DNA from: JABMMZ01 sp044368575
GTDB lineage: Bacteria > Bacteroidota > Bacteroidia > NS11-12g > UBA955
DNA: 64,000 nt
NCBI GenBank assembly: GCA_044368575.1
Contig: JBIPPH010000001.1
Span: 62,001-126,000, forward strand
Reading direction: 5' to 3'
Part shown: positions 7,248 through 16,587 of the stretch, one piece after another
Layout: each line of letters begins with the position of its first letter
Numbering within the stretch: position 1 is the first letter of the stretch
The notes under the pieces: generated by a model
What the model was told of the DNA's origin: nothing
Databases searched by the model: none
The model's input: the letters and a program-made list of their open reading frames with translations, nothing else
Made by a program: the position numbers and the translations under genes

Positions 7248-9752
7248 TTAAAATGATACACTTAAACCTAGTTTGATGCCAAATTTTCTGACCGTACTGC
7301 CATCTAACTGAGTTAATCTATGGACAAAGGCTATTTGCATTACTTTAAATACATTTTCAAGTCCGTAGGCCATTTCTATATAGGGCTCTTTGTTGATTTT
7401 ATTTTCCAGTTGACTAATAGGTCTGTTGTAGTCATCTGTTTTTGGTATCAATGCTTTGTTGGCATCACTGATTGTGCCCATTACTGCTCTGGCTTCGAAA
7501 AATTCTCTCCATTTTAATTTTTTCATGATTGGCACTCTGTTTAAAATGGCACCATTAAAGTGGTGTTCCATTTTTAAGAATACACTTTGGTCAGTAATGA
7601 ATTCAAAGAAGTTCATTAAGTTGTAAGCACTTGTGCTGTATACAAAAGATTGATTCCCTCTGTGAACCTCTAAAAGCGGATAGGGTAAGGTTTCGAAAAT
7701 TTTTGTTGCACTTAATGTAAAATCTGTTCTTCCCCAATACCCAAAACTAAGCCCTTTTTCAATAGAGGCTGTTACTCTGTTGTAATCAAATCGACTGCCA
7801 AAAACGCCTTTAAAACCATGGGTATAATTGAGGGATAATGCAAAGCCCCCTGGTTTAGACTGTTTCACCCTTTCGTTATCGTTTTGAAGGTAATATTCCT
7901 TGGGCGCCCATCTTAATCCAAGAGTCATAGTTGAATTGGTGAAATCACTTGATATGGATTGTGTGTCGTTTAGCTGGTCGAAATAGGCAAAATTGAATTG
8001 TCTAACAGGTTGAAATTGGTATTCTTTGTGCATCATTACCAATTTAAAGTTCCAACCTTTTTTAAATTCACTATTGAACCACACCTTGCTTTCTTTCGTT
8101 CTATTGAGTTGGCTGGCGGCAAAAACAGATACGGCTGTAAATAAATTACTAGAACCATAATAGTCATCAGTAACCCCAATTTGCTCCACATCTTTTTTGT
8201 AAGAGGCCCCCACCATAGTCCAATGCTTACGGTTTAAAACCCTTTCGGTTTGCAATTTGAATTTGAATTGAGAATCAGAGAAGCCGTAAGCAGTATACGC
8301 ACTTAAAATGTAATTTTTGCTAAAATGAAAATTGGTTTTCATGCCCAATCTCAAACGATGTCCTTCAAGTACATTGTATCCATACATCATGGCATATGGC
8401 CCCCAATCAATTTTTCCTATTGTTTTGTAGCCATTGAAAGCGATGTTGATGAATTCGACATAGTTCTTAATCACTTTGACATTGGTTAAAGTGTCTATTT
8501 TAGATAAAACTCTTTTTTCATCAGCGCTGAGGGCTTCATGTCTAGCAGTATCCCAATACTCATTAGAATGCGTAGTAGCCCCATCTGTCATAATAATAGG
8601 GTAGTCATAAAAAGTGTTTGGGTGATCAATGTTAACGGCAATTTTTTCATAAGAATTGCTAAACATAGCAATCATACCTGCAGATTTTTTTGACATTTCT
8701 GCAATGTCTATTAATATCCTAGATTTCACTGGTACATATGCACCCGCTGCCGTAGGCGCAAGTTCCTGAGTGATTTTTAGTTTTTCAATAAAGTTAAGAT
8801 TGGCTTTGTTGGTAATGCTCAGAGATAAAGACCTTAAAGCAAACGTTGAATCCTCTATCCAAACATAACCCGTAAAGACTAGGTCAAGTGGGTTTTTTGG
8901 CGTCACTTCAATTTGATAGATTTTTTTTCGACTGCCTTCAGGGTAATGAGAACCTACTAATTTGTAGTTGTAATAAGTGAATGATGATTTACTGATTGGA
9001 GATATAAAACTCTTTTCCAAAATCGGTAAAATATTGTCGTTGAAATTATATTGCTGAAAGGTGGATCCTAATAGCTGTGATAGAAATGTGCCATCTTCAA
9101 CACCAACCCCTTTAACCCTTGAAGCTAAAATGACTTCTTTATTTTGTTTTGGATTTTTTTTGAAATAAAATTGGCTTAAATTTTCAGATAAAAATATCGG
9201 TAATACTAATTTATCGCGGTCTTCACTTAAATAGGAAATGGTATCAAAAATGCCTTCAACTTGTTTTAATAATTTCTTGTTTTTGAGTTCTTCAGAAACA
9301 TTGTTAACTGCTATTTGGACCTTGGTGAAACTCTCACATTCAAAGGCGTCTAATTTTTCGAAATTATAATTTTGTTTGTTGTTTTGAGCCTTTTCTATCA
9401 CCATAATGGCTCTGTTGATTTTATTGGTGGTTTTGACACCTGCCAAGGTGGTTTCTTTAACCACCATTTGCACCTTTAGGGTTTGTGTGCTACCTATTTG
9501 CACTTTAAAGTACTGAGTGGCATAGCCAACATAAGAAACCGACAAACTATCAGCACTCATTTGTGTTTTGATTTGAAAATAGCCTTCAAAATTACTAAAG
9601 GCTCTATTCTCTGTGCCAATAAAATGGACCATAGCACCAGACATCGGCTCCCCAGTTTTTTGATCCATAACGCGCCCTTTCACTATGGTCCAGTCTTGTG
9701 CAGACACAGATGTGAAAAGCGAAATCAATAACATTAAATACAAATAGCGCAT
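7248..9752 (-). CDS. DUF5686 outer-membrane protein with carboxypeptidase-regulatory-like domain
   Basis: 834 residues. A signal peptide ends SVSAQ; residues about 22-110 form a CarboxypepD_reg-like domain (VKGRVMDQKTGEPMSGAMV, then SYVGYATQ). The rest is the DUF5686 region, ending in beta strands with a terminal aromatic residue (LGLSVSF), as expected of an outer-membrane beta barrel. This architecture is widespread in Bacteroidota and its function is unknown. The ATG at 9752 is preferred over GTG at 9758 because it gives a cleaner signal peptide. A -7 motif (TATTTTTG, 9765-9758) ends 5 nt upstream. It heads a unit with kdsB, hinting at an envelope role. Confidence 0.85.
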   Translation of the reverse strand: MRYLYLMLLISLFTSVSAQDWTIVKGRVMDQKTGEPMSGAMVHFIGTENRAFSNFEGYFQIKTQMSADSLSVSYVGYATQYFKVQIGSTQTLKVQMVVKETTLAGVKTTNKINRAIMVIEKAQNNKQNYNFEKLDAFECESFTKVQIAVNNVSEELKNKKLLKQVEGIFDTISYLSEDRDKLVLPIFLSENLSQFYFKKNPKQNKEVILASRVKGVGVEDGTFLSQLLGSTFQQYNFNDNILPILEKSFISPISKSSFTYYNYKLVGSHYPEGSRKKIYQIEVTPKNPLDLVFTGYVWIEDSTFALRSLSLSITNKANLNFIEKLKITQELAPTAAGAYVPVKSRILIDIAEMSKKSAGMIAMFSNSYEKIAVNIDHPNTFYDYPIIMTDGATTHSNEYWDTARHEALSADEKRVLSKIDTLTNVKVIKNYVEFINIAFNGYKTIGKIDWGPYAMMYGYNVLEGHRLRLGMKTNFHFSKNYILSAYTAYGFSDSQFKFKLQTERVLNRKHWTMVGASYKKDVEQIGVTDDYYGSSNLFTAVSVFAASQLNRTKESKVWFNSEFKKGWNFKLVMMHKEYQFQPVRQFNFAYFDQLNDTQSISSDFTNSTMTLGLRWAPKEYYLQNDNERVKQSKPGGFALSLNYTHGFKGVFGSRFDYNRVTASIEKGLSFGYWGRTDFTLSATKIFETLPYPLLEVHRGNQSFVYSTSAYNLMNFFEFITDQSVFLKMEHHFNGAILNRVPIMKKLKWREFFEARAVMGTISDANKALIPKTDDYNRPISQLENKINKEPYIEMAYGLENVFKVMQIAFVHRLTQLDGSTVRKFGIKLGLSVSF

Positions 9753-9850
9753 CCTCACAAAAATATTTCATTTTTAAACGTCTTCCCTAATTGCTTCATG
9801 ATATTTTATCCCATTTTGTGAATAAGTCTATGCTTTTGCTTGTAAAAAAG

Positions 9851-9909
9851 AGTGCCTTGTTTTGTTTCATGATTGTTGAAAAATAATTCAACAAAAAAAA
9901 CAGGGCACT
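9851..9909. repeat. 59-nt imperfect palindrome (long hairpin) between divergent promoters
   Basis: AGTGCC (9851-9856) pairs with GGCACT (9904-9909), extending inward through T-rich and A-rich arms to an inner perfect 8-bp repeat TTGTTGAA (9873-9880)/TTCAACAA (9887-9894) around AAATAA. It ends about 13 bp upstream of the -7 element of the riboswitch transcript. It could be a protein-binding site, a terminator for readthrough, or a degraded repeat element. Nothing in the sequence decides between these. Confidence 0.6.
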
Positions 9910-9921
9910 AGGTTTATACTC

Positions 9922-9929
9922 TATCTTTG
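9922..9929 (+). promoter_or_regulatory. -7 element for the cobalamin riboswitch transcript
   Basis: TATCTTTG matches TAnnTTTG exactly and lies just before the riboswitch; initiation is expected near 9935. No good -33 TTTG is seen at the correct distance, the corresponding bases being part of the A-rich arm of the long hairpin. Confidence 0.6.
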
Positions 9930-9932
9930 CAT

Positions 9933-10112
9933 CGAGTATTGGTTTTTGATTGACTGGCAAAGTCAATTAAAATTAAAAGGGAATTGGGTGTAAATCCCAA
10001 ACATTTCCCGATGCTGTAAACACTCGCCTTGTGCGATTTTTGGACTTATGCCACTGTCTGTAAAGATGGGAAGGTTCCAAAAGTTTGAGTGTAAGTCAGA
10101 AGACCTGCCATA
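9933..10112 (+). ncRNA. Cobalamin (AdoCbl-type) riboswitch
   Basis: The 455-nt gap before btuB holds a recognisable cobalamin riboswitch. Seen in order: AGTATTGGTTTTT (5' element), AAAGGGAAT-TGGGTGTAAATCCCA (P3-P4 region, about 9978-10003), CCCGATGCTGTAA, GCCACTG (about 10050), GGGAAGG (about 10068) and the B12 box AGTCAGAAGACCTGCC at 10094-10109. Downstream, AGGTCT (10142-10147) is complementary both to AGACCT in the B12 box and, less perfectly, to AGACTTTC (10127-10134), suggesting alternative pairing. No T-rich terminator follows, so control of translation is more likely. Known logic: adenosylcobalamin binding represses uptake genes. Confidence 0.93.
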
Positions 10113-10213
10113 CCCATTTTAAATCAAGACTTTCGGTGAAAAGGTCTGAGGTGTCATACAAATTGTTTGTACATTTCATTGTTTTCCCTTTAGTCTGTTG
10201 ATAAACAAACAGA

Positions 10214-12091
10214 ATGAAGAAGACCATTTGTCTCATAGCTATTAGCCTGTTTGCCATGCTATTACATGGTAAGGGGATAGATACTTCTGTTTGGCGTAAC
10301 TTCGAGTTAATTGCTAGTAAAGACCATATTAATCCGGGTTCCATTCGCATCAATCTACCACAACAGCAAGATGGCAGCATAGCGGATGTGCTCTCAAAGA
10401 ACAGTGCATTGTTTATTAAAACCTATGCGCCTGGTAGTTTAGCTACAACATCTATGCGGGGCATGGGGGCTCAACATACGGCGGTTTTATGGAATGGTAT
10501 CAATTTGCAAAGTTCAATGAATGGTGTCATAGACTTAAATATTCTACCCATGTTTTTTATAGATAAGGCGGCCATTGAAACAGGGGTTAATGCCTCATTG
10601 TGTGGCAATGGAGCCCTAGCTGGAGCCATTGTTACCAATACAGATTTTCAATCACCCAAAAAATTAATTGGCGAAATGGCATATGGTAGTTTTGGTCAGA
10701 AACAATTGGCTTTGGGTTTTACCACAAAAATTAAACAACTGGTTTTACATACTAGATTGTTTAATAAATCTGCCAACAATGATTTTGAATACTACAATGC
10801 CTTTAAAATAGGTCAACCTTTAGAACGTATACAAAACAATCAGTTTCAACAGGCTGGGGTCATGCAAAGTATTCGCTTGAAATTATCTGATTCTAAGAAA
10901 ATACAAGCTTCTTGGTGGTACCTGAATACACAGAGAGGTTTGCCAGCCGTAATGGGTGCTGCCTCGCACAATGAACATCAAAACGATTACAATGCCATAG
11001 CTTGTGTACAATACGATTACACCTTGCCGAATAAACAAGTCTTCAATAGCAAATTGGCCTTTAATTCAGAAATGATCAATTACTTCAATGATTTGTTGTC
11101 GCCAGCCTTAAACACCGCACGGTCTTTGATTTCTGAATCTCAATACACGATTAAATTCAAACGCCATTTAGAATGGTATAATAGCTTCAATGCGACTTAT
11201 CAAAAAGCATGGACAGACGGTTACAGACAAGGTGTTGATCGTTTGGGTTTATCGTGGCACAGTCGATTGACTTGGTTGGCGAACAAGACCTTTAAATTAC
11301 ACATGGGCAATAGGCAAATGATGGTTCAGGATTTAATGGCGCCTTCTACACCAGATGTAAGCACTGAATGGGCTTTTCATCCCAATTGGAAACACAAATT
11401 AAATGCAGCTTATAGCTTTAGATTGCCTTCCTTTAATGATTTGTATTGGATGGGAGGGGGCAACCCGGATTTAAAATCCGAGAAAGGTAAAAAAGTAGAA
11501 AGCAGTATTGAATTTAAACAATCAGGATTTAAACTAGGGCTTACAGGTTTCTTTCATCATGTGAATGATTGGATCATGTGGGTGCCAGCAACTGGTGCTT
11601 CACTTTGGAAAGCAATTAATGCTAAGACTGTGGAAAGTAAAGGCTGTGAATTGTCTTCTGAACTTAAATGGAATATCAGTAAACAATTGCTTGTTAAATG
11701 GTTTTCCAAGTACCAATATGTTAACAGTGTCAACAAAGCGGTGTATGGCACTGATCAAAGCATTATAGGAAAGCAGTTGTTTTATACACCTCAGCATACA
11801 GGGATAAGCCAAATACAGTGTCTATTCAATAAATACCGAATTGCAACTGCTTGTCAATATGTAGGTCAAAGATTTACTACAGCAGATAATGCTATAACAG
11901 GTCAATTACCGGCCTACTTAATTTGGCAACTAGCTTTGTCAAGAGAAATGGATTTTGGGCAGTGGCATTCAAGCCTTGAACTCACCATTAATAATTTAAG
12001 CAATGTCAATTATATGGTCTTTGAAAATAGACCAATGCCACTCCGCAATATATACTTAACTTATAAATTCAATATCAATTATGAACATTAG
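10214..12091 (+). CDS. btuB: TonB-dependent vitamin B12 receptor (BtuB-like)
   Basis: 625 residues. An N-terminal signal peptide is followed by a plug domain (DVLSKNSALFIKTYAPGSLATTSMRGMG, then HTAVLWNGINLQSSMNG and NGALAGAIV) and a beta-barrel region ending in YLTYKFNINYEH. The protein imports cobalamin across the outer membrane using TonB energy. Assignment to B12 rests on the riboswitch directly upstream and on the two downstream partners. It lacks the long N-terminal carboxypeptidase-like extension of SusC receptors, consistent with BtuB. It overlaps the next gene by 11 bp. Confidence 0.9.
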   Translation: MKKTICLIAISLFAMLLHGKGIDTSVWRNFELIASKDHINPGSIRINLPQQQDGSIADVLSKNSALFIKTYAPGSLATTSMRGMGAQHTAVLWNGINLQSSMNGVIDLNILPMFFIDKAAIETGVNASLCGNGALAGAIVTNTDFQSPKKLIGEMAYGSFGQKQLALGFTTKIKQLVLHTRLFNKSANNDFEYYNAFKIGQPLERIQNNQFQQAGVMQSIRLKLSDSKKIQASWWYLNTQRGLPAVMGAASHNEHQNDYNAIACVQYDYTLPNKQVFNSKLAFNSEMINYFNDLLSPALNTARSLISESQYTIKFKRHLEWYNSFNATYQKAWTDGYRQGVDRLGLSWHSRLTWLANKTFKLHMGNRQMMVQDLMAPSTPDVSTEWAFHPNWKHKLNAAYSFRLPSFNDLYWMGGGNPDLKSEKGKKVESSIEFKQSGFKLGLTGFFHHVNDWIMWVPATGASLWKAINAKTVESKGCELSSELKWNISKQLLVKWFSKYQYVNSVNKAVYGTDQSIIGKQLFYTPQHTGISQIQCLFNKYRIATACQYVGQRFTTADNAITGQLPAYLIWQLALSREMDFGQWHSSLELTINNLSNVNYMVFENRPMPLRNIYLTYKFNINYEH

Positions 12092-13106
12092 ATCATTTTA
12101 CTTTTGTTTTCTGCTATCAATAGCCTTGTTCGCTTGTAAGCCAGATGCCCAACAAACCATTATAACAGACGATTTTAAAGGTATTTTTGTTGTCAATGAA
12201 GGTGGTTTTGGTAAATCCAATGGCAGCATTGGTTTATACAAACCAGGAAGTCAACAGTATTTTGATGCTTATAAAACTGCCAATGGCATTGGTCTTGGAG
12301 ATGTGGTACAATCTATGACTTTAATTGATGGTAAATATTATATAGCGGTCAATAATTCTAATAAAATTGAAGTGGTCAACCAGTCAGATTTTAAATCCGT
12401 TGCTAGCATTGCAACAACCTCTCCAAGATATGTTTTAAAAACAGCCACCAATAAAGCCTTTGTTAGTAATCTATACAGCAATACCGTTAAGGTTGTAAAT
12501 ACTAGCAATTATGCTATTGAGTCAAGTGTTGATGTTCACCACAATACAGATCAACTAATGCTGTTTAATAGCAAAGTGCTTGCCAGTACCTTTGATCAAA
12601 AAATCATGGTGATAGATCCTAGCAGCAACAGTTTAATAGACTCTATTAGCTCAGCTTCAGGACTCAGTAAAATGGTAGCAGCTAATCAAGGTGTATACTT
12701 ACTCTGCACAGGATTGTTAGATTGGAACACAGGCGCCACAATAGAAAAGGGAGCCATTCAATTTGTGAATGATACTTTTGGTGTTGAACAATCTTGGCCG
12801 TTAATGTCTGCTAGTTATGGCGGCTCAATGGTGTATGCTAATAGTTTGAACGCACTGTTGTTCAGCTTAGGAGATAATAAAATCATTAAAATGGCATTTG
12901 ACGGTACTATGACAGATTGGTTGGTGTTACCTACAGGTCAATCTGTTTATGGTCTTAATTGGGATGCGCAAAACGCCCAATTATACATCAGTGATGCAGG
13001 CGATTTTAATGCCAATGGTAAGGTATATGTATATGATGCCACTGCCAATAAAGTTAAGGAAATTAGTGCAGGCATAGCCCCTAATGGTGTTGTATTAAAT
13101 CCTTAA
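12081..13106 (+). CDS. BtuG-like surface lipoprotein (YncE/DUF5074 beta-propeller)
   Basis: 341 residues. Lipobox LFAC (Cys19) follows a short signal. The body consists of repeated blades of about 40-45 residues with recurring patterns such as YYIAVNNSNKIEVV, AFVSNLYSNTVKVVN and YISDAGDFNANGKVYVYD, typical of YncE-type propellers. In Bacteroides, BtuG is a surface propeller lipoprotein that captures B12 with very high affinity for BtuB; position between btuB and btuF supports that role here (inference). It ends in TAATG overlap with btuF. B12-contact residues cannot be verified from sequence alone. Confidence 0.82.
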   Translation: MNIRSFYFCFLLSIALFACKPDAQQTIITDDFKGIFVVNEGGFGKSNGSIGLYKPGSQQYFDAYKTANGIGLGDVVQSMTLIDGKYYIAVNNSNKIEVVNQSDFKSVASIATTSPRYVLKTATNKAFVSNLYSNTVKVVNTSNYAIESSVDVHHNTDQLMLFNSKVLASTFDQKIMVIDPSSNSLIDSISSASGLSKMVAANQGVYLLCTGLLDWNTGATIEKGAIQFVNDTFGVEQSWPLMSASYGGSMVYANSLNALLFSLGDNKIIKMAFDGTMTDWLVLPTGQSVYGLNWDAQNAQLYISDAGDFNANGKVYVYDATANKVKEISAGIAPNGVVLNP

Positions 13107-14176
13107 TGTGGCGTTTCCTTTTTTTTGCTCTCTTGCTCACGTCTTGCCTTGAGCGCCCCAATACAGTTAGAGTTGTATCCCAGCAGTTTTTACCTGTAAA
13201 CTACAGCCAATCTTTTACTTTAGCCAGTAATGATTCTGAGTTTCAGGTCAACTATCTGTTAGCAAATGATACCCAATATGGACCTGTTTTTAAAAAGGCC
13301 CGTCTACCAAAACGAATAGTCGTTTTGTCTTCTGTTTTTGCCGGTTTTATTGAGGCCCTTAACGCTAGCCATTGTATTATTGGGGTTGATAGAATAGCTT
13401 ATTACAGTCATCCAGACTTAATTAATGCTTTTAAGAAACAACAAATCGTTGAGTTGGGCGAAGAGTCACAATTGAATGAGCAGCTCTTATATGATCTTAA
13501 ACCGGATTTAATAGTGTCCAGTTCTGCATTGTTAAAGCAGACCGCTTTAATGGAACGTTGTAAGCAAGCTAATATTCCCATACTAGTCTGCGATAATTAC
13601 TTGGAGCAAGAGCCTTTAGCAAGGGCAGAATGGATTAAAGTATTTGGTTGTGTATTGGGTAAAACTCAAGCTGCCAATAATTTGTTCGACACTGTTGCTT
13701 TTAATTACAACGCACTCAAACAGCAGAATCAATTGCTGAACATTAAACCCAAGGTTTTAACTGATGCACTTTACAGCGATGCTTGGAATGTGCCAGGTGG
13801 CAAGAGTTATACAGCTCAATTAATTCAAGATGCAGGAGGTGAATATATTTTTAAAGCTTTCAATCAAAGATTTTCTTATGCTTTTAATTTAGAGAAAGTC
13901 ATCACTTTAGCTTCTGATGCTGATATTTGGATCAATATGAATCGCTATGCTAGTAAGCAAGCACTTTTGGCGGCAGATTCAAGATATCAAGTTTTTAAAG
14001 CCTTTCAATTGGGACAAATGTTTAATAACCATAAAAGGGAATTGCGCTCAGGGGCTAATGATTTTTGGGAAACAGGACCCGTGAGGCCAGATTGGGTTTT
14101 AAACGATTTGACTTGGATAATGGCGCACCCAAATATTTCTACTGATAAATTGTTTTTTTATCAAAAGCTAGAGTAA
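13106..14176 (+). CDS. btuF: Cobalamin-binding ABC transporter lipoprotein (BtuF-like)
   Basis: 356 residues with lipobox LLTSC near residue 14. It has the class III (helical-backbone) binding-protein pattern: PKRIVVLSSVFAGFIEALN, GVDRIAYYSHPD, LKPDLIVSS, then a linker helix and NVPGGKSYTAQLIQDAGGEYIF. These proteins deliver cobalamin or ferric siderophores to an inner-membrane permease; the riboswitch and BtuG-like neighbour favour cobalamin. No btuC/btuD permease or ATPase follows, so those components must be elsewhere. The gene begins on the overlapping stop of the BtuG-like gene. Confidence 0.87.
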   Translation: MWRFLFFALLLTSCLERPNTVRVVSQQFLPVNYSQSFTLASNDSEFQVNYLLANDTQYGPVFKKARLPKRIVVLSSVFAGFIEALNASHCIIGVDRIAYYSHPDLINAFKKQQIVELGEESQLNEQLLYDLKPDLIVSSSALLKQTALMERCKQANIPILVCDNYLEQEPLARAEWIKVFGCVLGKTQAANNLFDTVAFNYNALKQQNQLLNIKPKVLTDALYSDAWNVPGGKSYTAQLIQDAGGEYIFKAFNQRFSYAFNLEKVITLASDADIWINMNRYASKQALLAADSRYQVFKAFQLGQMFNNHKRELRSGANDFWETGPVRPDWVLNDLTWIMAHPNISTDKLFFYQKLE

Positions 14177-14191
14177 ATTTGACGGTTTAAG

Positions 14192-15586
14192 GTGCTGTTC
14201 AACTCCTGGATATTTTTCTTGTTTTTGCCATTGGTAATGGCATTGAATTTTGCTTTACCACATAGGTATAGGTGGATACTCTTGTTGTTGGCCTCTTATG
14301 TGTTTTATGGTTGGTGGCGAGCGGAGTTTTTGGTCATGATTGCCTTTTCAACTGCATTGGACTACACCTGTGCCTTGAAAATTGAAGATGCCCAATCAGA
14401 TATTGTTAGGCGGCGATGGATGTTGCTGAGCGTGATTACCAACCTCAGTATTTTATTCCTGTTCAAATATTTTTATTTCTTCGTCGGCACTGCGCCATTT
14501 ATGCAAGGGCTAATGAATGAGCATCAGTCTATAAAAACGGCGGTTGAGTTTTTAGGTCAGTCATTGCCGGTGGGTATATCTTTTTATACGTTTCAAACCA
14601 TGAGCTACACGCTCGATGTGTATTACAGACGAGCTAGGGCTGAACGCAAGCTTGGTCAGTTAGCTTTATTTGTGTCGTTTTTTCCGCAACTAGTGGCAGG
14701 TCCTATTGAGCGCTATTCGCATTTGAATGAGCAATTAAAACAACGGCAGTTTTTAAATTATGCCAATATTCAGCAAGGATTAAGATTGATGCTCTATGGT
14801 TTTTTTGTAAAAATGGTGATCGCAGACAATCTATCTTACACAGTAACTTCAGTGTTTTCAGAACCAGGTAAATGGGTATACTATTGGAACATTATTGGGG
14901 TTTTGAGTTTTGGTTTCCAAATTTATGCTGATTTTTTTGGTTACTCTCTAATTGCACAAGGGGCTGCAAAATGTTTTGGCATTGATTTAATGGATAATTT
15001 TAAAAGACCTTATCTGTCTAAAAACATCAGTGAATTTTGGCAGCGATGGCACATATCACTTAGTACTTGGTTCAGAGATTATGTATACATTCCATTAGGC
15101 GGCAACCGCGTGAGTAATCGCAAATGGGTGTTTAATGTTTTAATGGTGTTTCTGTTGAGTGGTCTTTGGCATGGGGCCAATTACACCTTTATTGTTTGGG
15201 GTGGATTGCATGGTTTGTATTATTTAATAGAAAGGTATTTTCCTTTAACCATTCGCTTCAGCTTAATCAAAGGCTTGATGACTTTTTTAGCGGTCGCATT
15301 TGCTTGGATATTTTTCAGAGCTGCTTCCATGCAAGAGGCTTATGCAGTGATACAAGGTTGTATAAACAGTCTTCACGGCACAAAAGCATTAGATACGCAA
15401 CCGTTTATTTTTTTACTCTTATTCTTGTTTGGTGTATTTGAATGGCAAAAAGGCGATCTCAGATTTGATGGCTATTGCGCTCAATTGCCGGCATTCAAAC
15501 GTTGGACCTTATATTGTTTTATGTTGTTTTGTATTTTGGTGGTTTGTGGATCAGAATACAATGCCTTTATTTATTTTAAATTCTAA
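14192..15586 (+). CDS. MBOAT-family membrane O-acyltransferase (AlgI/DltB/PatA-like)
   Basis: 464 residues, about ten hydrophobic segments. Family motifs are present: MLFNSWIFFLFLPLV opening, PVGISFYTFQTMSY, AGPIERY, FWQRWHISLSTWFRDYVYIPLGG and the catalytic His in LSGLWHGANYTFI (about residue 326), with a second His in GGLHG about 12 residues on. Such proteins move acyl groups across the inner membrane onto alginate, peptidoglycan, teichoic acid or other envelope glycans. GTG start, consistent with the AlgI N-terminus. It begins 15 nt after btuF and ends in TAATG overlap with the SGNH-like gene, which is probably its periplasmic partner. Confidence 0.92.
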   Translation: MLFNSWIFFLFLPLVMALNFALPHRYRWILLLLASYVFYGWWRAEFLVMIAFSTALDYTCALKIEDAQSDIVRRRWMLLSVITNLSILFLFKYFYFFVGTAPFMQGLMNEHQSIKTAVEFLGQSLPVGISFYTFQTMSYTLDVYYRRARAERKLGQLALFVSFFPQLVAGPIERYSHLNEQLKQRQFLNYANIQQGLRLMLYGFFVKMVIADNLSYTVTSVFSEPGKWVYYWNIIGVLSFGFQIYADFFGYSLIAQGAAKCFGIDLMDNFKRPYLSKNISEFWQRWHISLSTWFRDYVYIPLGGNRVSNRKWVFNVLMVFLLSGLWHGANYTFIVWGGLHGLYYLIERYFPLTIRFSLIKGLMTFLAVAFAWIFFRAASMQEAYAVIQGCINSLHGTKALDTQPFIFLLLFLFGVFEWQKGDLRFDGYCAQLPAFKRWTLYCFMLFCILVVCGSEYNAFIYFKF

Positions 15587-16587
15587 TGTATCAGTGCGTT
15601 AAATATGGCATAAAATTAGGCTTAATCGGATTAACGGTAGGGCTCAGTGCATTTGTATACAAGGCCATTTATTGGGAGCCCGAATTAAAAGATCAAGGGC
15701 ATATGCTGTTCAATGTTTTAGAATTTGAGTGGCATAACGATGCGCTTTATATTGGCGAATCTTCTAATTATTGGACCTCCCCAAATGATTCTGATAAACG
15801 CAGCATCAGTGAAATGATCAATGCGCAATTAGCGCATGGACGCTTGAGTGGGACTCAAGTGCCTGCTTATCATGCTGGCATGTTTTTGCCAGTCATCAAA
15901 CAGATCGATCCTAAAAGCCGTGTTAAGCATTTGGTGGTCACTATGAATTTAAGGTCCTTCGGTCAAGCATGGATATACTCTACTCAAGAAGCCGCTCTTA
16001 TGCGTTCAAAATGTTTTTACGGCGATCAGCATCCATTGTTCAATAGAATGGCTGCAGCCTTAGGGTACTATGAACAACCAAGTGCCGCAGAGCAAGAAGC
16101 CAAAATGTTAGCCGCCTTTGAACATGATCGCATACAAAGTCAAGTGGCTTTGCCCTATACTACCATCAATACTTGGAAAGACCACATTGTGTTCGATGAT
16201 CCTGCTAAGCAAGCATTGGCCCATCATTATGTTAAGGCCTATGCCTTTTCTATCGATACCTTAAACAATCCTAGGGTAGCAGATTTTGATGAAATGGTTA
16301 ATGTGTGCCGCTCAAAAGGCATTCGCTTGTATTTTAATGTCATGTCTGAAAATACCGCTTGGGCCGATAGTTTGGTTGGTCCGGCTTTGTCTGGTTTGAT
16401 GCGTGAAAACGTAGCTAAACTGGTTAAGCGCTATGCTTCTAAAGGCGTGGTCATGATTGATAATTTAAACCTTGTGCCTGCCGAATGTTTTGGTGAGAAG
16501 GATTGGACCACTGAGCACTATGATCAAAGAGGCAGACAAATCATTGCCCAACAAGTAGCAACCACTCTTAACCGATATGTGCACTAA
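15586..16587 (+). CDS. SGNH-hydrolase-like membrane-anchored partner of the MBOAT acyltransferase
   Basis: 333 residues: one N-terminal membrane segment (about 9-27), then a periplasmic domain. LYIGESSNYW (Ser about 57) resembles SGNH block I in GESSN form, and DWTTEHYDQRGRQII near residue 305-316 resembles the DxxH block with His about 310. Its translational coupling to the MBOAT gene matches AlgI-AlgJ/AlgX, PatA-PatB and DltB-DltD pairs, in which the second protein transfers or removes the acyl group. The gene looks like a divergent member and I cannot name a family with certainty. Confidence 0.72.
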   Translation: MYQCVKYGIKLGLIGLTVGLSAFVYKAIYWEPELKDQGHMLFNVLEFEWHNDALYIGESSNYWTSPNDSDKRSISEMINAQLAHGRLSGTQVPAYHAGMFLPVIKQIDPKSRVKHLVVTMNLRSFGQAWIYSTQEAALMRSKCFYGDQHPLFNRMAAALGYYEQPSAAEQEAKMLAAFEHDRIQSQVALPYTTINTWKDHIVFDDPAKQALAHHYVKAYAFSIDTLNNPRVADFDEMVNVCRSKGIRLYFNVMSENTAWADSLVGPALSGLMRENVAKLVKRYASKGVVMIDNLNLVPAECFGEKDWTTEHYDQRGRQIIAQQVATTLNRYVH

